A stretch of DNA of 33,205 nt from PCC-7336 sp039817825 (GTDB lineage Bacteria; Cyanobacteriota; Cyanobacteriia; Thermostichales; PCC-7336), in NCBI GenBank assembly GCA_039817825.1, contig JBCBVA010000031.1, forward strand, positions 1 to 33,205, in the 5' to 3' direction. The notes beneath the pieces were generated by a model, which made no database searches, was not told where the DNA came from, and saw nothing but the letters and a program-made list of their open reading frames with translations. Shown here in pieces: positions 18,760 through 27,101 of this stretch. The stretch's first letter is position 1, and every line of letters starts with the position of its first letter. The translations under genes and the position numbers were made by a program.

Positions 18760-19380
18760 CTAGCAATCGCGGTTGGTGGTGTCCGAGTCTCTGCTATCGC
18801 CTGCGGATTGCGATCGCAGCGGATGGCCTTGTTGACCAAAAATATCGGCTTCCCGCTCTCCCTCCCGTTCCATCTCGCTGACGTAGCCACAGTAGGCGTC
18901 GGGAAAAGCGTCGCAATAACTGACATAGGGTTTGATATCGAGGATGGGGGTGCGATCGAGCAGGTCGATTCCTTCTACGTGCAGAACGGGACCGTCCACC
19001 TTCAACAATCTGACAGCACTGAGGCCAATGGGGTTGGGGCGGTGAGGAGCGCGCGTAGCTAGGGTTCCTCGACGCACGCGCGGACCGCGAGGCGGAGTGA
19101 CCGTCGGGTTCCAATTTTTGTTGAGGTGCAACCAGGCAATCACCCAAATCCAGTCGAAACCATCTAGATCCTTGAGGGCGATCGCCGGAACCACCTCTTC
19201 GAATAGTTCGATGGTGGCGCTAGCAGGTTGGTAAGTCTGGGGCTGATTGCGCAGTTGAGATTGACGCGGGGTACCGTGCCGCTCGGTGTAGGGCGATCGC
19301 ACTCTGCCGATGGGGGTCAGGCTGACAGAAGTAGGGAATTCAACAGCTTGTATGTAGTCTTTGGGGGGCAGTTTAGGCAT
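18760..19380 (-). CDS. trmO: TrmO/TsaA family tRNA methyltransferase
   Basis: This family adds a methyl group from SAM to N6 of t6A37 in tRNA-Thr (YaeB/TrmO). The pattern is clear: SLTPIGRVRSPYTERHGTPRQSQL at the N-terminus, then LDGFDWIWVIAWLHLN, RRGTLATRAPHRPNPIGLSAVRLL and LDRTPILDIKPYVSYCDAFPDA. The RAPHRPNPIGLS motif is the hallmark. The length of 206 residues fits the core domain without the C-terminal extension of the E. coli protein. It is convergent with the M23 gene; the start ATG is at 19378-19380. Confidence 0.9.
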   Translation of the reverse strand: MPKLPPKDYIQAVEFPTSVSLTPIGRVRSPYTERHGTPRQSQLRNQPQTYQPASATIELFEEVVPAIALKDLDGFDWIWVIAWLHLNKNWNPTVTPPRGPRVRRGTLATRAPHRPNPIGLSAVRLLKVDGPVLHVEGIDLLDRTPILDIKPYVSYCDAFPDAYCGYVSEMEREGEREADIFGQQGHPLRSQSAGDSRDSDTTNRDC

Positions 19381-19705
19381 GGGGAATACGAGACGGGAGG
19401 CAGTTCTGAGAGGGAGAGCGGTAGGAGCTAGGGTAACGGGAAAACAGATACGGTCGCAGACGGGGGGTAGGGGGCGACGGATGTTGCGGGGGATTCTGCT
19501 AGTTCACGCCGGGAATGCAACTGGAAGGGGAAGATTGTGATTTCCTTAGAATGCGCGCCAAGACGCCAAGACGCCCGTTACCATCTCGGTTACACTCCAA
19601 CCCCACCCTAGGCATTCACGCTGGGTACATTCTGTATTTGGCAGGTGCTAGTTCTGAACCGCCGTTTGTCCCTGACTCCCCCCTTTTGAATGAAGAAGGA
19701 CTTGA
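19381..19705. other. Gene-free divergent promoter region
   Basis: No coding region or structured element that I can support. A short direct repeat (CCAAGACGCCAAGACGCC) occurs at about 19558-19575. The region separates two divergent genes and presumably holds their promoters. AAGGA at 19695-19699 is the likely ribosome-binding site for the PhoH gene. Confidence 0.4.
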
Positions 19706-21025
19706 ATGAAAAAAGCCTACGTTCTTGATACCAACGTGCTGCTGCACGATCCAATGTCCATTCATCAATTTCAGGAGAACGATATCGTTCTGCCCATCAC
19801 CATCATTGAGGAGTTGGATCGGTTCAAGAAACAGGCGTCAAATATTGGCCGCAATGCTCGTTTGGTATCCCGCATTCTAGACGAGATGCGCTCTAGAGGA
19901 CATTTGATTGAGGGAATCGATCTGGGTAAAGGGGGACAGTTACGGGTGGCGCTGTCCAATGCGGAAATTCTCAAGTCACTGCCTCCCGAGCTAGAGGGGG
20001 ACAAGAATGACAACGAAATTTTAGCGGTGGCGCTGGATTTAAAAGGCGACTGTCAGTGTCCGGTGGTGTTGGTGAGTAAGGACACCAACCTGCGCATTAA
20101 AGCAGATGCGCTGGGGCTGGATGCGGAGGATTACGAAACAGACAAAGTGGATGTCGACGAACTGTATGCGGGCACAAACGAGGTGACGGTGGATGCCGCC
20201 ACCATTAACGTGCTGTATTCGGAGGGCAAGACAGCCTTACCCGACCACTATCCGGCCAATCAGGCGTTGACGCTGGTGGATAGCAGCAATCCATCCCATA
20301 CGGCACTGGCGATCGCCACGGGCAACAGCAGCGCCACTCGCTTGGAGGTATTGGGCACATCCGTATCTCGCATCCGGCCCCGCAACCGCGAGCAAAAATT
20401 GGCATTCGAGCTACTGTTGCGGCCCGCCATTCAACTGGTGACGTTGGTGGGCAAAGCTGGCACGGGGAAGACGTTATTGGCGATCGCCGCTGGGTTGCAC
20501 CAGGTGGCGGATACGAATGTGTATAATCGCTTGTTGATTTCTCGTCCGGTGGTGCCGATGGGGAACGATATCGGCTATTTGCCGGGGGATGTGACGGAGA
20601 AGCTGGCACCGTGGATGCAGCCACTGTACGACAATTTCGATTTGATCTTTGGCACGCAGGATATCAGCGATCGCCCAGAGCATTGGAAGCACGGTCACGA
20701 AGAGCTGATGGAGCGGGGGCTATTGCAAATCGAACCGCTGACCTACATTCGCGGCCGGACGATTCCGAAGCAGTATTTGATTGTGGATGAGGCGCAGAAT
20801 TTGACGCCGCACGAGGTGAAGACGATTTTGACGCGGGCTGGGGAGGGCACCAAGATTGTCCTGACTGGAGATTTGGAGCAGATCGATAACCCCTATGTGG
20901 ATGCGGCCAGTAATGGCCTGACGTATGTGATCGAGAAGTTCAGGGAAGAGCCGTTGGCGGGGCATATTTTGCTGAAGAAAGGGGAGCGATCGGAGTTGGC
21001 GGAGCGGGCGGCGCAGTTGCTGTAA
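19706..21025 (+). CDS. PIN-PhoH fusion protein (PhoH2 type)
   Basis: A 439-residue fusion. Residues 1-140 are a PIN ribonuclease domain with the expected acidic residues: D8 (VLDTN), E36 and D38 (EELD), D102/E104 (DNDNEILA) and D126 (KDTN). Residues about 220-439 are a PhoH ATPase with Walker A GKAGTGKT at 249-256 and Walker B IVDEAQNL near 360, followed by LTGDLEQID. PhoH2 proteins are known as ATP-dependent RNA helicase/ribonucleases. Here the PIN active site looks complete and no antitoxin-like gene precedes it, so a housekeeping RNA-processing role is more likely than toxin-antitoxin. Confidence 0.9.
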   Translation: MKKAYVLDTNVLLHDPMSIHQFQENDIVLPITIIEELDRFKKQASNIGRNARLVSRILDEMRSRGHLIEGIDLGKGGQLRVALSNAEILKSLPPELEGDKNDNEILAVALDLKGDCQCPVVLVSKDTNLRIKADALGLDAEDYETDKVDVDELYAGTNEVTVDAATINVLYSEGKTALPDHYPANQALTLVDSSNPSHTALAIATGNSSATRLEVLGTSVSRIRPRNREQKLAFELLLRPAIQLVTLVGKAGTGKTLLAIAAGLHQVADTNVYNRLLISRPVVPMGNDIGYLPGDVTEKLAPWMQPLYDNFDLIFGTQDISDRPEHWKHGHEELMERGLLQIEPLTYIRGRTIPKQYLIVDEAQNLTPHEVKTILTRAGEGTKIVLTGDLEQIDNPYVDAASNGLTYVIEKFREEPLAGHILLKKGERSELAERAAQLL

Positions 21026-21114
21026 AGGAGCGCTGGTACAGCATTTTATCCCCTTCAATGTGCGCTGCACGTCCCATTTACCAGTCACTCAATCTCGATC
21101 GGGCCGCGCATTAT

Positions 21115-21663
21115 CTACAGCAGAAATTCGTCCCGATAGAACGGGACGTTCCTGAGATAAGTAACGTTTTGCAGAACAAATTCTTTCTCTTCAATCAAAA
21201 ACGATTGCACGATATCGGTTAAAGAGCGATCGCTCCCAAACGGGTAGACTCTCACAAACCGGGGTTTAGCCTGGCGAAAAACGGTGTGGTATCGACTGAT
21301 TTTATCGGGTACTTGGCACGCAAATATTGCTCGTTTGGTTACAGAGCTAGGTAGTGACTCCACACTGGTCGCTTCAAAGTTAATCGGTACTGCTGGCCCC
21401 AAGTGGGGATGAACGGTGAACTGAGAGTTCCCTCCGCCTAGAGGTGAAATCTCCAGAGATCGGATGGTGGCAACAGTTTGACCATCCATTATCATCCAGC
21501 CTTCGGGGGCGTAGATGCGTTCGGGAACGTCAACGGGGGTAGAAAATATGCGTTTGGTAACCCGTTTAGTGGTGGTGGGAATAGCAATTTGGCAGTATTT
21601 AAGATTTGCCACAACCACTTGGCTGAACAGCAGAGTGGATTCTCGATCGGATTTCCTTAGCAT
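21115..21663 (-). CDS. Unrecognised protein, 182 residues
   Basis: I do not recognise this protein. It has no signal peptide or membrane segment and a mixed alpha/beta composition. Candidate conserved stretches are PERIYAPEGWMIMDGQTVATIRSLEISPLGGGNSQFTVHPHLGPAVP and a basic, aromatic C-terminus (RNVPFYRDEF). The start ATG is at 21661-21663. It lies between convergent PhoH and a co-directional peptidoglycan-binding gene 156 nt upstream. Real coding is supported by length, composition and lack of competing frames, not by homology. Confidence 0.55.
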   Translation of the reverse strand: MLRKSDRESTLLFSQVVVANLKYCQIAIPTTTKRVTKRIFSTPVDVPERIYAPEGWMIMDGQTVATIRSLEISPLGGGNSQFTVHPHLGPAVPINFEATSVESLPSSVTKRAIFACQVPDKISRYHTVFRQAKPRFVRVYPFGSDRSLTDIVQSFLIEEKEFVLQNVTYLRNVPFYRDEFLL

Positions 21664-21819
21664 TGTTCTTAGCCTGAATATATTTACTGGCTAGACCTGT
21701 TGCTTGACACAGAAGCTGCAGAAAATGCCACCCAAGCAGTTGGCCTAGATTCGGATTTCAATATTTTGTAGAAAACTTTTGAGGTTTGGTTGAGAGCCTG
21801 CGCGATCGTAGGCAGATGC

Positions 21820-22257
21820 TCAATGTCCCTTGCACTTACAAGGGCAGTCCGACAAATTGCGATGTACCTGAGTGGAGCGATCGCTCGTACTGGAGGGATC
21901 TGACTGGATATTTGGGCCAAACACATTTGTGACAGCATTCTGAAAGTGTTGCCAGAAGTGTCGCAGCCATTGAGGGATGGCAAAGCTGTCTTCGCGCGCC
22001 CAAAAGGTTAATGCGTACCACGTGGCTGGACTGAAGATGCCATCTACATCCAAACCAAAGTGGCGCTGCACATCTGCAACTGCTGCTCTGGTGCGATCGC
22101 CGTAGCAGCCATCTATTTCTCCGCAGTCATACCCCAATGAATTTAGAGTTTGCTGCAAGTCTTCGACCTCTTTTCCGCGATCGCCGAATTGTAATGTGGC
22201 TAATTCCAGTAGCTGGGTTTTGACGGTTGCAGACTGACTATCTGTAGGAACGTTCAT
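21820..22257 (-). CDS. Peptidoglycan-binding domain protein
   Basis: A 145-residue protein with one PG_binding_1 domain at residues about 20-82: LQFGDRGKEVEDLQQTLNSLGYDCGEIDGCYGDRTRAAVADVQRHFGLDVDGIFSPATWYAL. The G.Y...IDG.YG..T..AV..FQ pattern is well preserved. There is no signal peptide, so export is unclear. The C-terminal 60 residues are polar and end with CPCKCKGH, a cysteine-rich tip that might bind metal. It likely functions alone as an envelope-associated factor. Confidence 0.75.
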   Translation of the reverse strand: MNVPTDSQSATVKTQLLELATLQFGDRGKEVEDLQQTLNSLGYDCGEIDGCYGDRTRAAVADVQRHFGLDVDGIFSPATWYALTFWAREDSFAIPQWLRHFWQHFQNAVTNVFGPNIQSDPSSTSDRSTQVHRNLSDCPCKCKGH

Positions 22258-22397
22258 GATGTCGCTAGAAGGTGCATCGCTCGTGCAAGGGATGCTTTGT
22301 TGGGTAATTCGAATGCCCTGCCCGTAGTTTTGGAGATGTAACGCTCAGGGCATTTCTGTGGGGACAGGCTTACTGCACTGTATTTGCCGAGGGATGG

Positions 22398-22422
22398 CAT
22401 CTCTCAAAGTAAGCCTGGCAAA
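22398..22422 (-). repeat. Dispersed repeat, copy C (inverted)
   Basis: Read on the minus strand this contains GCCAGGCTTACTTTGAGAGA, which matches the CAGGCTTAC/TTTT core of copies A (18510) and B (25526). As with the others, it directly follows a stop codon, here that of the DUF4278 gene. Confidence 0.45.
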
Positions 22423-22425
22423 CCA

Positions 22426-22602
22426 CTAGGATGTGGTGGCTTTGCGACCGAAGAACCTCAGGTCGGCGGGCAAGCTTGTGGACTTGATGGTGCGATTCAG
22501 GGTGGCAGTGCGGCCAAAGAAACGTGCGGAATCGGTGGTTTCGATGCTGGTGTAGGCGGAGAAGCTGAGGGGTAATCCGCGGTAGGTCAGTTGAGTGGTC
22601 AT
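22426..22602 (-). CDS. DUF4278 micro-protein, 58 residues
   Basis: A small protein beginning MTTQLTYRGLPLSFSAYTS and ending LRFFGRKATTS. The QLTYRG start followed by a short basic tail with RFFGR is the pattern of DUF4278, short proteins common in cyanobacteria and of unknown function. The start is ATG at 22600-22602 and the stop TAG at 22426-22428. The opposite-strand frame at 22384-22575 is Gly-rich and judged a shadow. The 256 bases upstream of its start (22603-22858) contain no other gene. Confidence 0.6.
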   Translation of the reverse strand: MTTQLTYRGLPLSFSAYTSIETTDSARFFGRTATLNRTIKSTSLPADLRFFGRKATTS

Positions 22603-22851
22603 GATGTCGCTCTCGCTGGTGAGTAGGTGTATGCAGGAATGAACCCTTGCGTGGATGTGCTCAGTATTGCGAGGACGACTTAGGGGAAAGTTCAGTTTTT
22701 TTCAGGGGAAACAGTTGGATTGGGTCGATACATGCCTGTTGTGTTGGAGTGGACATTGGGCGATAGGGAATAGCGCAGGGTAGTGGGTATAAAGTTGTCA
22801 GAGATGAGCAGTTTTAGTGGTTTTATTTGGGATATTGCTCTAGGAAGTAGC

Positions 22852-23567
22852 GGGTCGTGTGCCAGTTCTGTGTAAAGGTCGAACTGCAGATTGCCCTCGC
22901 CAAACCTTCATCCATCACTATGCCCATCGGGGGAGCTCTGCCCAAGGTGAAACAGCTGATTGCAGATATGGCCATGAATGGGAGTGGTATCCGCGGTATC
23001 CCGCTCGGGTGCTCGGAGTCAGCCCAACCACGGTGACTGAGATCCTCAAAAAAACACCGTCACCTCCAGCAAGTCAATACGCTTCTACTGGAATCGATGG
23101 AGCCTCTTGGGGAACCGATCTTGGTTGTGCGGGTGGAGGAAGCAAAACAACTGGACGAGATGTGGAGTTTTGTGCCCTCTAAGCGTCAACAGAGATGCTT
23201 GTGGCATGCGATTGACCACCGGAGTGGCCCAGTTCTAGCCTACGTTCTGGCTCCGTACGATGACGATGCCTTGCGGCAACCCAAAGCACTGCTGGCTCCT
23301 TTTCATATCGAGCAGTTTTACACAGATGCTTGGAGTGCTTACAAGCAATTGCTTGAGCCCAGCCAACATATGGTGGGGAAAGCCAACACACAGACCATCG
23401 AGCGAAAGCATCTGACGTTAAGAACCCGGATTAAGCGCTTGGCTCGAAAGACCATTTGTTTTTCCAAGACCACTTTGATGCATGACACCGTCTTGGGGTT
23501 ATTCATCAACTGCTATGAATTTGGACGGGACGCTTAGCTCGCTCCCATAGAACTGGTACACGTTCCC
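22852..23567 (+). mobile_element. IS1-family insertion sequence, decayed
   Basis: The element is about 716 bp, close to the usual IS1 length. CGTGTGCCAGTTCT (22856-22869) is matched in inverted orientation at 23549-23562 with one mismatch, and GGG flanks both ends, so these are probable terminal inverted repeats. Between them lies an IS1-type transposase with several frame shifts. No target-site duplication could be found, consistent with an old or rearranged insertion. The exact outer ends are uncertain by a few bases. Confidence 0.6.
22859..23537 (+). pseudogene. IS1-family transposase, frame-shifted
   Basis: The InsA-like N-terminus is split over two frames: LIADMAMNGSGIR in one, then ARVLGVSPTTVTEILKK in another. 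The InsB-like catalytic part lies in the third frame from about 23049: DEMWSFVPSKRQQRCLWHAIDH, QFYTDAWSAYKQLL and NTQTIERKHLTLRTRIKRLARKT, with DDE residues preserved. The InsA/InsB junction sits on a run of seven A (23048-23054), the place where IS1 uses programmed frameshifting at A6C. Here the offset is +1 rather than the usual -1, so one extra A may be a mutation. The additional shift near 22985-23010 makes an active enzyme unlikely. Confidence 0.75.
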
Positions 23568-23684
23568 CAACGAGACACCCTCCTAGCCCTCGGAGCCATT
23601 GACCGCAACTCATAAATCCGCCCCAAAACCGATCGCCAACAGCCATTCCCCAAACCCAGCAACGAATCCCATCAAGATTACTGA

Positions 23685-23714
23685 TTGCCAGAATTATGTA
23701 AATTTATGTAAAAT
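23685..23714 (+). promoter_or_regulatory. Candidate sigma-70 promoter for the HEAT-repeat gene
   Basis: TTGCCA (23685-23690) and TAAAAT (23709-23714) are 18 nt apart, a good -35/-10 arrangement 28 nt before the ATG at 23742. A short direct repeat (TTATGTAAAT, TTATGTAAAA) overlaps the -10 and could be an operator. Confidence 0.4.
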
Positions 23715-23741
23715 AAATGAGCGGACTAGCCATCATCCCTC

Positions 23742-24398
23742 ATGTACTTGCAGCAAATCGCCACCCTCCTCGACAGCTCAGACCCCCAACAGCGCATGAA
23801 AGGCATCACCGAACTGCGCCACCACCAGCCAGAGGATGCCGTCCCCCTGCTCGTCAAACGGATGTTCGATAAAGAGTTCCTCATCCGCTCCTTCGTCGCC
23901 ATGGGCCTCGGCTACAAACAAACCGAAGCAGGCTACGAAGCTCTCCTCGAACTCGTCGCCCGCGAATCCGACAGCAACGTCATCGCCGAAGCCGCCAACG
24001 CCCTCGCCAAATTTGGAGAACGCTCCCTCCCCCATCTCGAAATCATCTTCAACCAACACCCCCACTGGCTCGTCCGCCAAAGCATCTTCGCCGCCCTCGA
24101 AGACTTCGATAACCTAGACGTTCTCTCCAGACTCTGCCGCATCGGCACCCAAGACCCCGACCCCGTCGTCCGCCAAGTCGCCTTTCAATCCCTCAAACGC
24201 CTCAGCGACAGCGAATTCGAGTCAGACGCCCAAACCATCCTCATACAAGCGGCAGAGTCGAATGATGCCGACACTCGCGCCAACGCCGCCCGTTCCCTAG
24301 CCCACTTCCACACTCAGGAAGCCAAAGACACCCTCGCCACCTTGCGCAAAGACCCCGACCACCGCGTCATCGCCGCCACCCTGGAACCTCTCGTCTAA
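23742..24398 (+). CDS. HEAT-repeat (PBS-lyase-like) protein
   Basis: A 218-residue all-alpha protein built from about six repeats of roughly 31 residues. Examples are DAVPLLVKRMFDKEFLIRSFVAMGLGYKQTEAGYEALLELVARESDSNVIAEAANALAKFG and PDPVVRQVAFQSLKRLSD. These are the PBS-lyase HEAT-like repeats of CpcE/NblB-type proteins. In cyanobacteria such proteins serve in phycobilisome bilin attachment or turnover, or as general scaffolds. No phycobilisome gene is nearby, so the specific role is open. The 3' half is unusually C-rich on the coding strand (codons ending in C), as is the sigma factor gene that follows 158 nt later. Confidence 0.8.
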   Translation: MYLQQIATLLDSSDPQQRMKGITELRHHQPEDAVPLLVKRMFDKEFLIRSFVAMGLGYKQTEAGYEALLELVARESDSNVIAEAANALAKFGERSLPHLEIIFNQHPHWLVRQSIFAALEDFDNLDVLSRLCRIGTQDPDPVVRQVAFQSLKRLSDSEFESDAQTILIQAAESNDADTRANAARSLAHFHTQEAKDTLATLRKDPDHRVIAATLEPLV

Positions 24399-24556
24399 GC
24401 ACAACAGCCTTCGTTCTCAGTACTACTTACCAGCTCCCCCGCCACAACCGATACAACATGGAACCCTGACATTCGGTACCATCATCACCACTTAATAAAC
24501 CTTTCATCTCATCACTCGGTTCCACTGCTCCCCTCGCACCCTTTTCAAGTCTTCAC

Positions 24557-25510
24557 ATGAAACCTCTAAAAGCAGATACCGTCAGAGACTACCTCCAAGC
24601 CATGGGCCGCATCCCCATGCTGACCCACGAGCAAGAAATTCAATACGGCAATCAAGTCCAGCAGCTCATGCAGTTGGAAGCACTGAAAGCAGAGCTAGCA
24701 GACACCCTCGATCGCCAACCCACCCATGCCGAATGGGCCATCAAAGCCGGATTGGAAGTCTTAGAGCTAAAGCAGATTGTTAAGCGGGGCGATCGCGCCA
24801 AAAACCGCATGGTAGAAGCTAACCTGCGCCTAGTGGTCTCCGTCGCCAAAAAGTACCTCAATCGTGGCGTTGACTTCCTCGACCTCATCCAAGAAGGCAA
24901 CATCGGCCTGCAACGGGGTGTGGAGAAATTCGATCCTGGCAAGGGATACCGCTTTTCCACCTACGCCTATTGGTGGATTCGCCAAGCCATCACCCGCTCC
25001 ATCTCTCAAACCAGCCGCACCATCCGCCTCCCAGTCCACATCGTCGAAAAACTCAACAAGCTCAAAAAAGCCCAGCGCACATTGGGTCAAAAACTGGGCC
25101 GTGCCGCCAATGTGGAAGAACTCGCCGCCGAAACCAAGCTCAAACCTGAGGATGTCCGTAGCTATCTGCGCTACTCCCGCCTACCTATTTCCCTAGACGT
25201 GCGCGTCGGCGACAGCGGCGATACCGAGCTGGGAGATCTGCTCGAAGACACCCGTACCTCCGCCGAAGATTACGTCCTACAACGCAGCCTCAAAGCCGAC
25301 ATCACCGCCCTAATGGACAAGCTCAACCCCAACGAGCAGACCGTTCTCTCCTTGCGCTACGGCCTCGACACTGGCAGCAAAGGGCTCACCCTGAGAAAAA
25401 TCGCCGCCATCCTCGACCTCAGCCCCGAACGTGTTCGCCAAATCGAACGGGCCGCCCTCAAAAAACTGCGCCAGCAGCAGCACGGCTTGCACGAATATTT
25501 GGTCAGTTAA
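24557..25510 (+). CDS. Group 2 RNA polymerase sigma-70 factor
   Basis: A 317-residue sigma factor lacking the long region 1.1 of the primary factor. Region 1.2 is DTVRDYLQAMGRIPMLTHEQEI. Region 2 is LRLVVSVAKKYLNRGVDFLDLIQEGNIGLQRGVEKFDPGKGYRFSTYAYWWIRQAI (core binding and -10 recognition/melting). Region 3 includes RTIRLPVHIVEKLNKL. Region 4 ends in LRKIAAILDLSPERVRQIERAALKKLR (-35 helix-turn-helix). The close match to RpoD regions places it among the group 2 factors (SigB-SigE in cyanobacterial naming), which direct stress, light and nitrogen responses. I cannot say which member it is. Confidence 0.92.
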   Translation: MKPLKADTVRDYLQAMGRIPMLTHEQEIQYGNQVQQLMQLEALKAELADTLDRQPTHAEWAIKAGLEVLELKQIVKRGDRAKNRMVEANLRLVVSVAKKYLNRGVDFLDLIQEGNIGLQRGVEKFDPGKGYRFSTYAYWWIRQAITRSISQTSRTIRLPVHIVEKLNKLKKAQRTLGQKLGRAANVEELAAETKLKPEDVRSYLRYSRLPISLDVRVGDSGDTELGDLLEDTRTSAEDYVLQRSLKADITALMDKLNPNEQTVLSLRYGLDTGSKGLTLRKIAAILDLSPERVRQIERAALKKLRQQQHGLHEYLVS

Positions 25511-25840
25511 TACTCACCAAGTGGGCTTGTCAGGCTTACTTTTTGGGATGATATCTTTCCGCAAAGGCTCTGCAGTACGCCTTTGTCTGAATACTAATCC
25601 CTGTCCTTAAGCGGGCCTCTACAGGACAGCGACACTTGCTTGCGATGAACCGTGTGATTATTCAGACAATTCAGTCGCCTAATGTAGCATTTTGAGGAGT
25701 GAAGCACCGATCTCAGCCATCATTCATGACAATCAATAGCAATAACTCAACGAATATTAACAAGCATCCGAAAACGAAATTTCATATGGTGTAGGTGTGT
25801 GGATAAGGCATCATCTGAAGGCCATTCGGGCTAAAGGAAC
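25511..25840. other. Gene-free stretch containing repeat copy B
   Basis: No coding region. It contains dispersed repeat copy B (25526-25566) and a hairpin CTGTCC (25601-25606) with GGACAG (25624-25629). The latter half becomes AT-rich (25720-25790), a plausible promoter zone for the next gene. Confidence 0.4.
25526..25566 (+). repeat. Dispersed repeat, copy B
   Basis: CTTGTCAGGCTTACTTTTTG then GGATGATATCTTTCCGCAAAG, closely similar to copy A at 18510-18548. It starts 16 nt after the sigma factor stop codon. Confidence 0.6.
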
Positions 25841-26635
25841 ATGTTGTCACTCTTCTCCTGGTTCCTGTCATCGAAGCGCTCTGATTGGTGTGAGAAAATC
25901 AGAGATCCTCTCAGCGAAATTGAAGCCTTTTACAAAACCCGCACAGACATTCCCCGCAACATCAGATACACAGTTGCCAAACGGCGTCTCAACAAAGTAG
26001 ACGGCATCAGCCCCTACGTTGCCAAAACCGTACTCAAGCAGTGGGATACCTCTCTGCAGGCGTCTCCTGCCCCCCGGGCTCAATCCTGCATTGATGCACG
26101 CGAACGAGGTCCCACTATGCCCAATACCTTGCAGTCAACCTCCGAGCAATCAACCCCTAAGCACTCACTCTCTAGACAGTCAATTTCTGAGCCATCAGAC
26201 ACCATTCCCGCCCATATCTCCTCCCAAGCAATCGTTCCATCACCACTCGATGACAACCGATTGCAGCCGAACAAATTGTTACTGGGGGAAAGTCTGGTTC
26301 TTGCCGGTCTAATTAACGCCCATCATGTGGAGGTGGCGTTGAGGGATGCTTGCGATCGCTCCGATCTCAAATTCGGCGAGATTCTGGCCTTGCGAGGATG
26401 GATAGACCAAGAAACGGCTGACTTTTTTGCTGACACCTTGCACTACATTGCAGCAGAAGTCGAACGCCAGCCCATCGGTCAGTACTTTAAAGCCGCCAAG
26501 TTACTCACCGAGGAACAAATCTCGAAAGTCTTAGCCACTCAACGGGATTGCTCTATTCGGTTTGGCGAACTAGCAGTAGCCCATCACTATCTCAAACAGC
26601 AAACTCTGGATTTCATGCTGCCATATCTGGTCTAG
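25841..26635 (+). CDS. Conserved unknown protein with two tandem helical repeats
   Basis: A 264-residue protein. The N-terminus (residues 1-65) is mixed basic and acidic. Residues about 75-135 form a Ser/Pro/Gln-rich low-complexity linker. Residues about 140-264 contain two related units: NKLLLGESLVLAGLINAHHVEVALRDACDRSDLKFGEILALRGWIDQETADFFAD and AAKLLTEEQISKVLATQRDCSIRFGELAVAHHYLKQQTLDFMLPYL. Each has the form 'lo-G-E-L...L-I....L..AL..Q......FGEIL...G.I...T..F'. This resembles the MshEN/type II secretion ATPase N-terminal fold, which in some proteins binds cyclic di-GMP. That is a tentative resemblance. The diguanylate cyclase gene 466 nt downstream makes a c-di-GMP link attractive but unproven. 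AAAGGA (25833-25838) precedes the ATG. Confidence 0.5.
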   Translation: MLSLFSWFLSSKRSDWCEKIRDPLSEIEAFYKTRTDIPRNIRYTVAKRRLNKVDGISPYVAKTVLKQWDTSLQASPAPRAQSCIDARERGPTMPNTLQSTSEQSTPKHSLSRQSISEPSDTIPAHISSQAIVPSPLDDNRLQPNKLLLGESLVLAGLINAHHVEVALRDACDRSDLKFGEILALRGWIDQETADFFADTLHYIAAEVERQPIGQYFKAAKLLTEEQISKVLATQRDCSIRFGELAVAHHYLKQQTLDFMLPYLV

Positions 26636-27101
26636 CCAGATCGCACGTGCCCAGTCCGCGCTCGCTAACCTTAAAGGTCCTGACTTGACATCGCGTCTTT
26701 CCTGACTTTTCCTTAGTACCTGGCTTCTTTTCAACTACCTAGCGACGTCGTAGTAGTCCCCTGTCATTGACAGAAGATGCCTGTCTACTCCCCACGAGGA
26801 ATGGATAATTGCTACACTCGTGTCGCAAACAACGGAGTAAGTTGCAGATCGTACAGTGACTATAACCATCTCGATGCTGTCTGCTTCCATTGGCGGCCAA
26901 TCTCATGGTCAGTCGCTCAGCCCATAGTATTTGGCCTGTTTGATAGCCCACTTATTCTGAACTCGCTCAACGGAAACATATTGGAGTCATACTCTCGTCA
27001 AGACAAGTTATATTAGCCTTCTCAGGTCGCTATAAACTCAACCGCCTCTTCTGTAACGCCAACGCCTTACTCCCCTTACCTCACCGGTCCTTCCGAATTC
27101 C
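26636..27101. other. Gene-free stretch
   Basis: About 466 bases between the unknown protein and the diguanylate cyclase. Short open frames here have poor composition. I see no RNA gene, repeat or clear promoter. Confidence 0.4.

Noticed and set aside
19706..21025. PhoH2 as part of a toxin-antitoxin pair
   Set aside because: There is no small antitoxin-like ORF immediately upstream; the interval 19381-19705 has no convincing gene.
22384..22575. 63-residue plus-strand ORF
   Set aside because: Gly-rich antisense shadow of the DUF4278 micro-protein, which has a recognisable start motif.
23542..23613. Short frame IELVHVPQRDTLLALGAIDRNS after the transposase stop
   Set aside because: It has no start and overlaps the right inverted repeat of the IS1 element; it could be the tail of an interrupted gene but there is too little to support a call.
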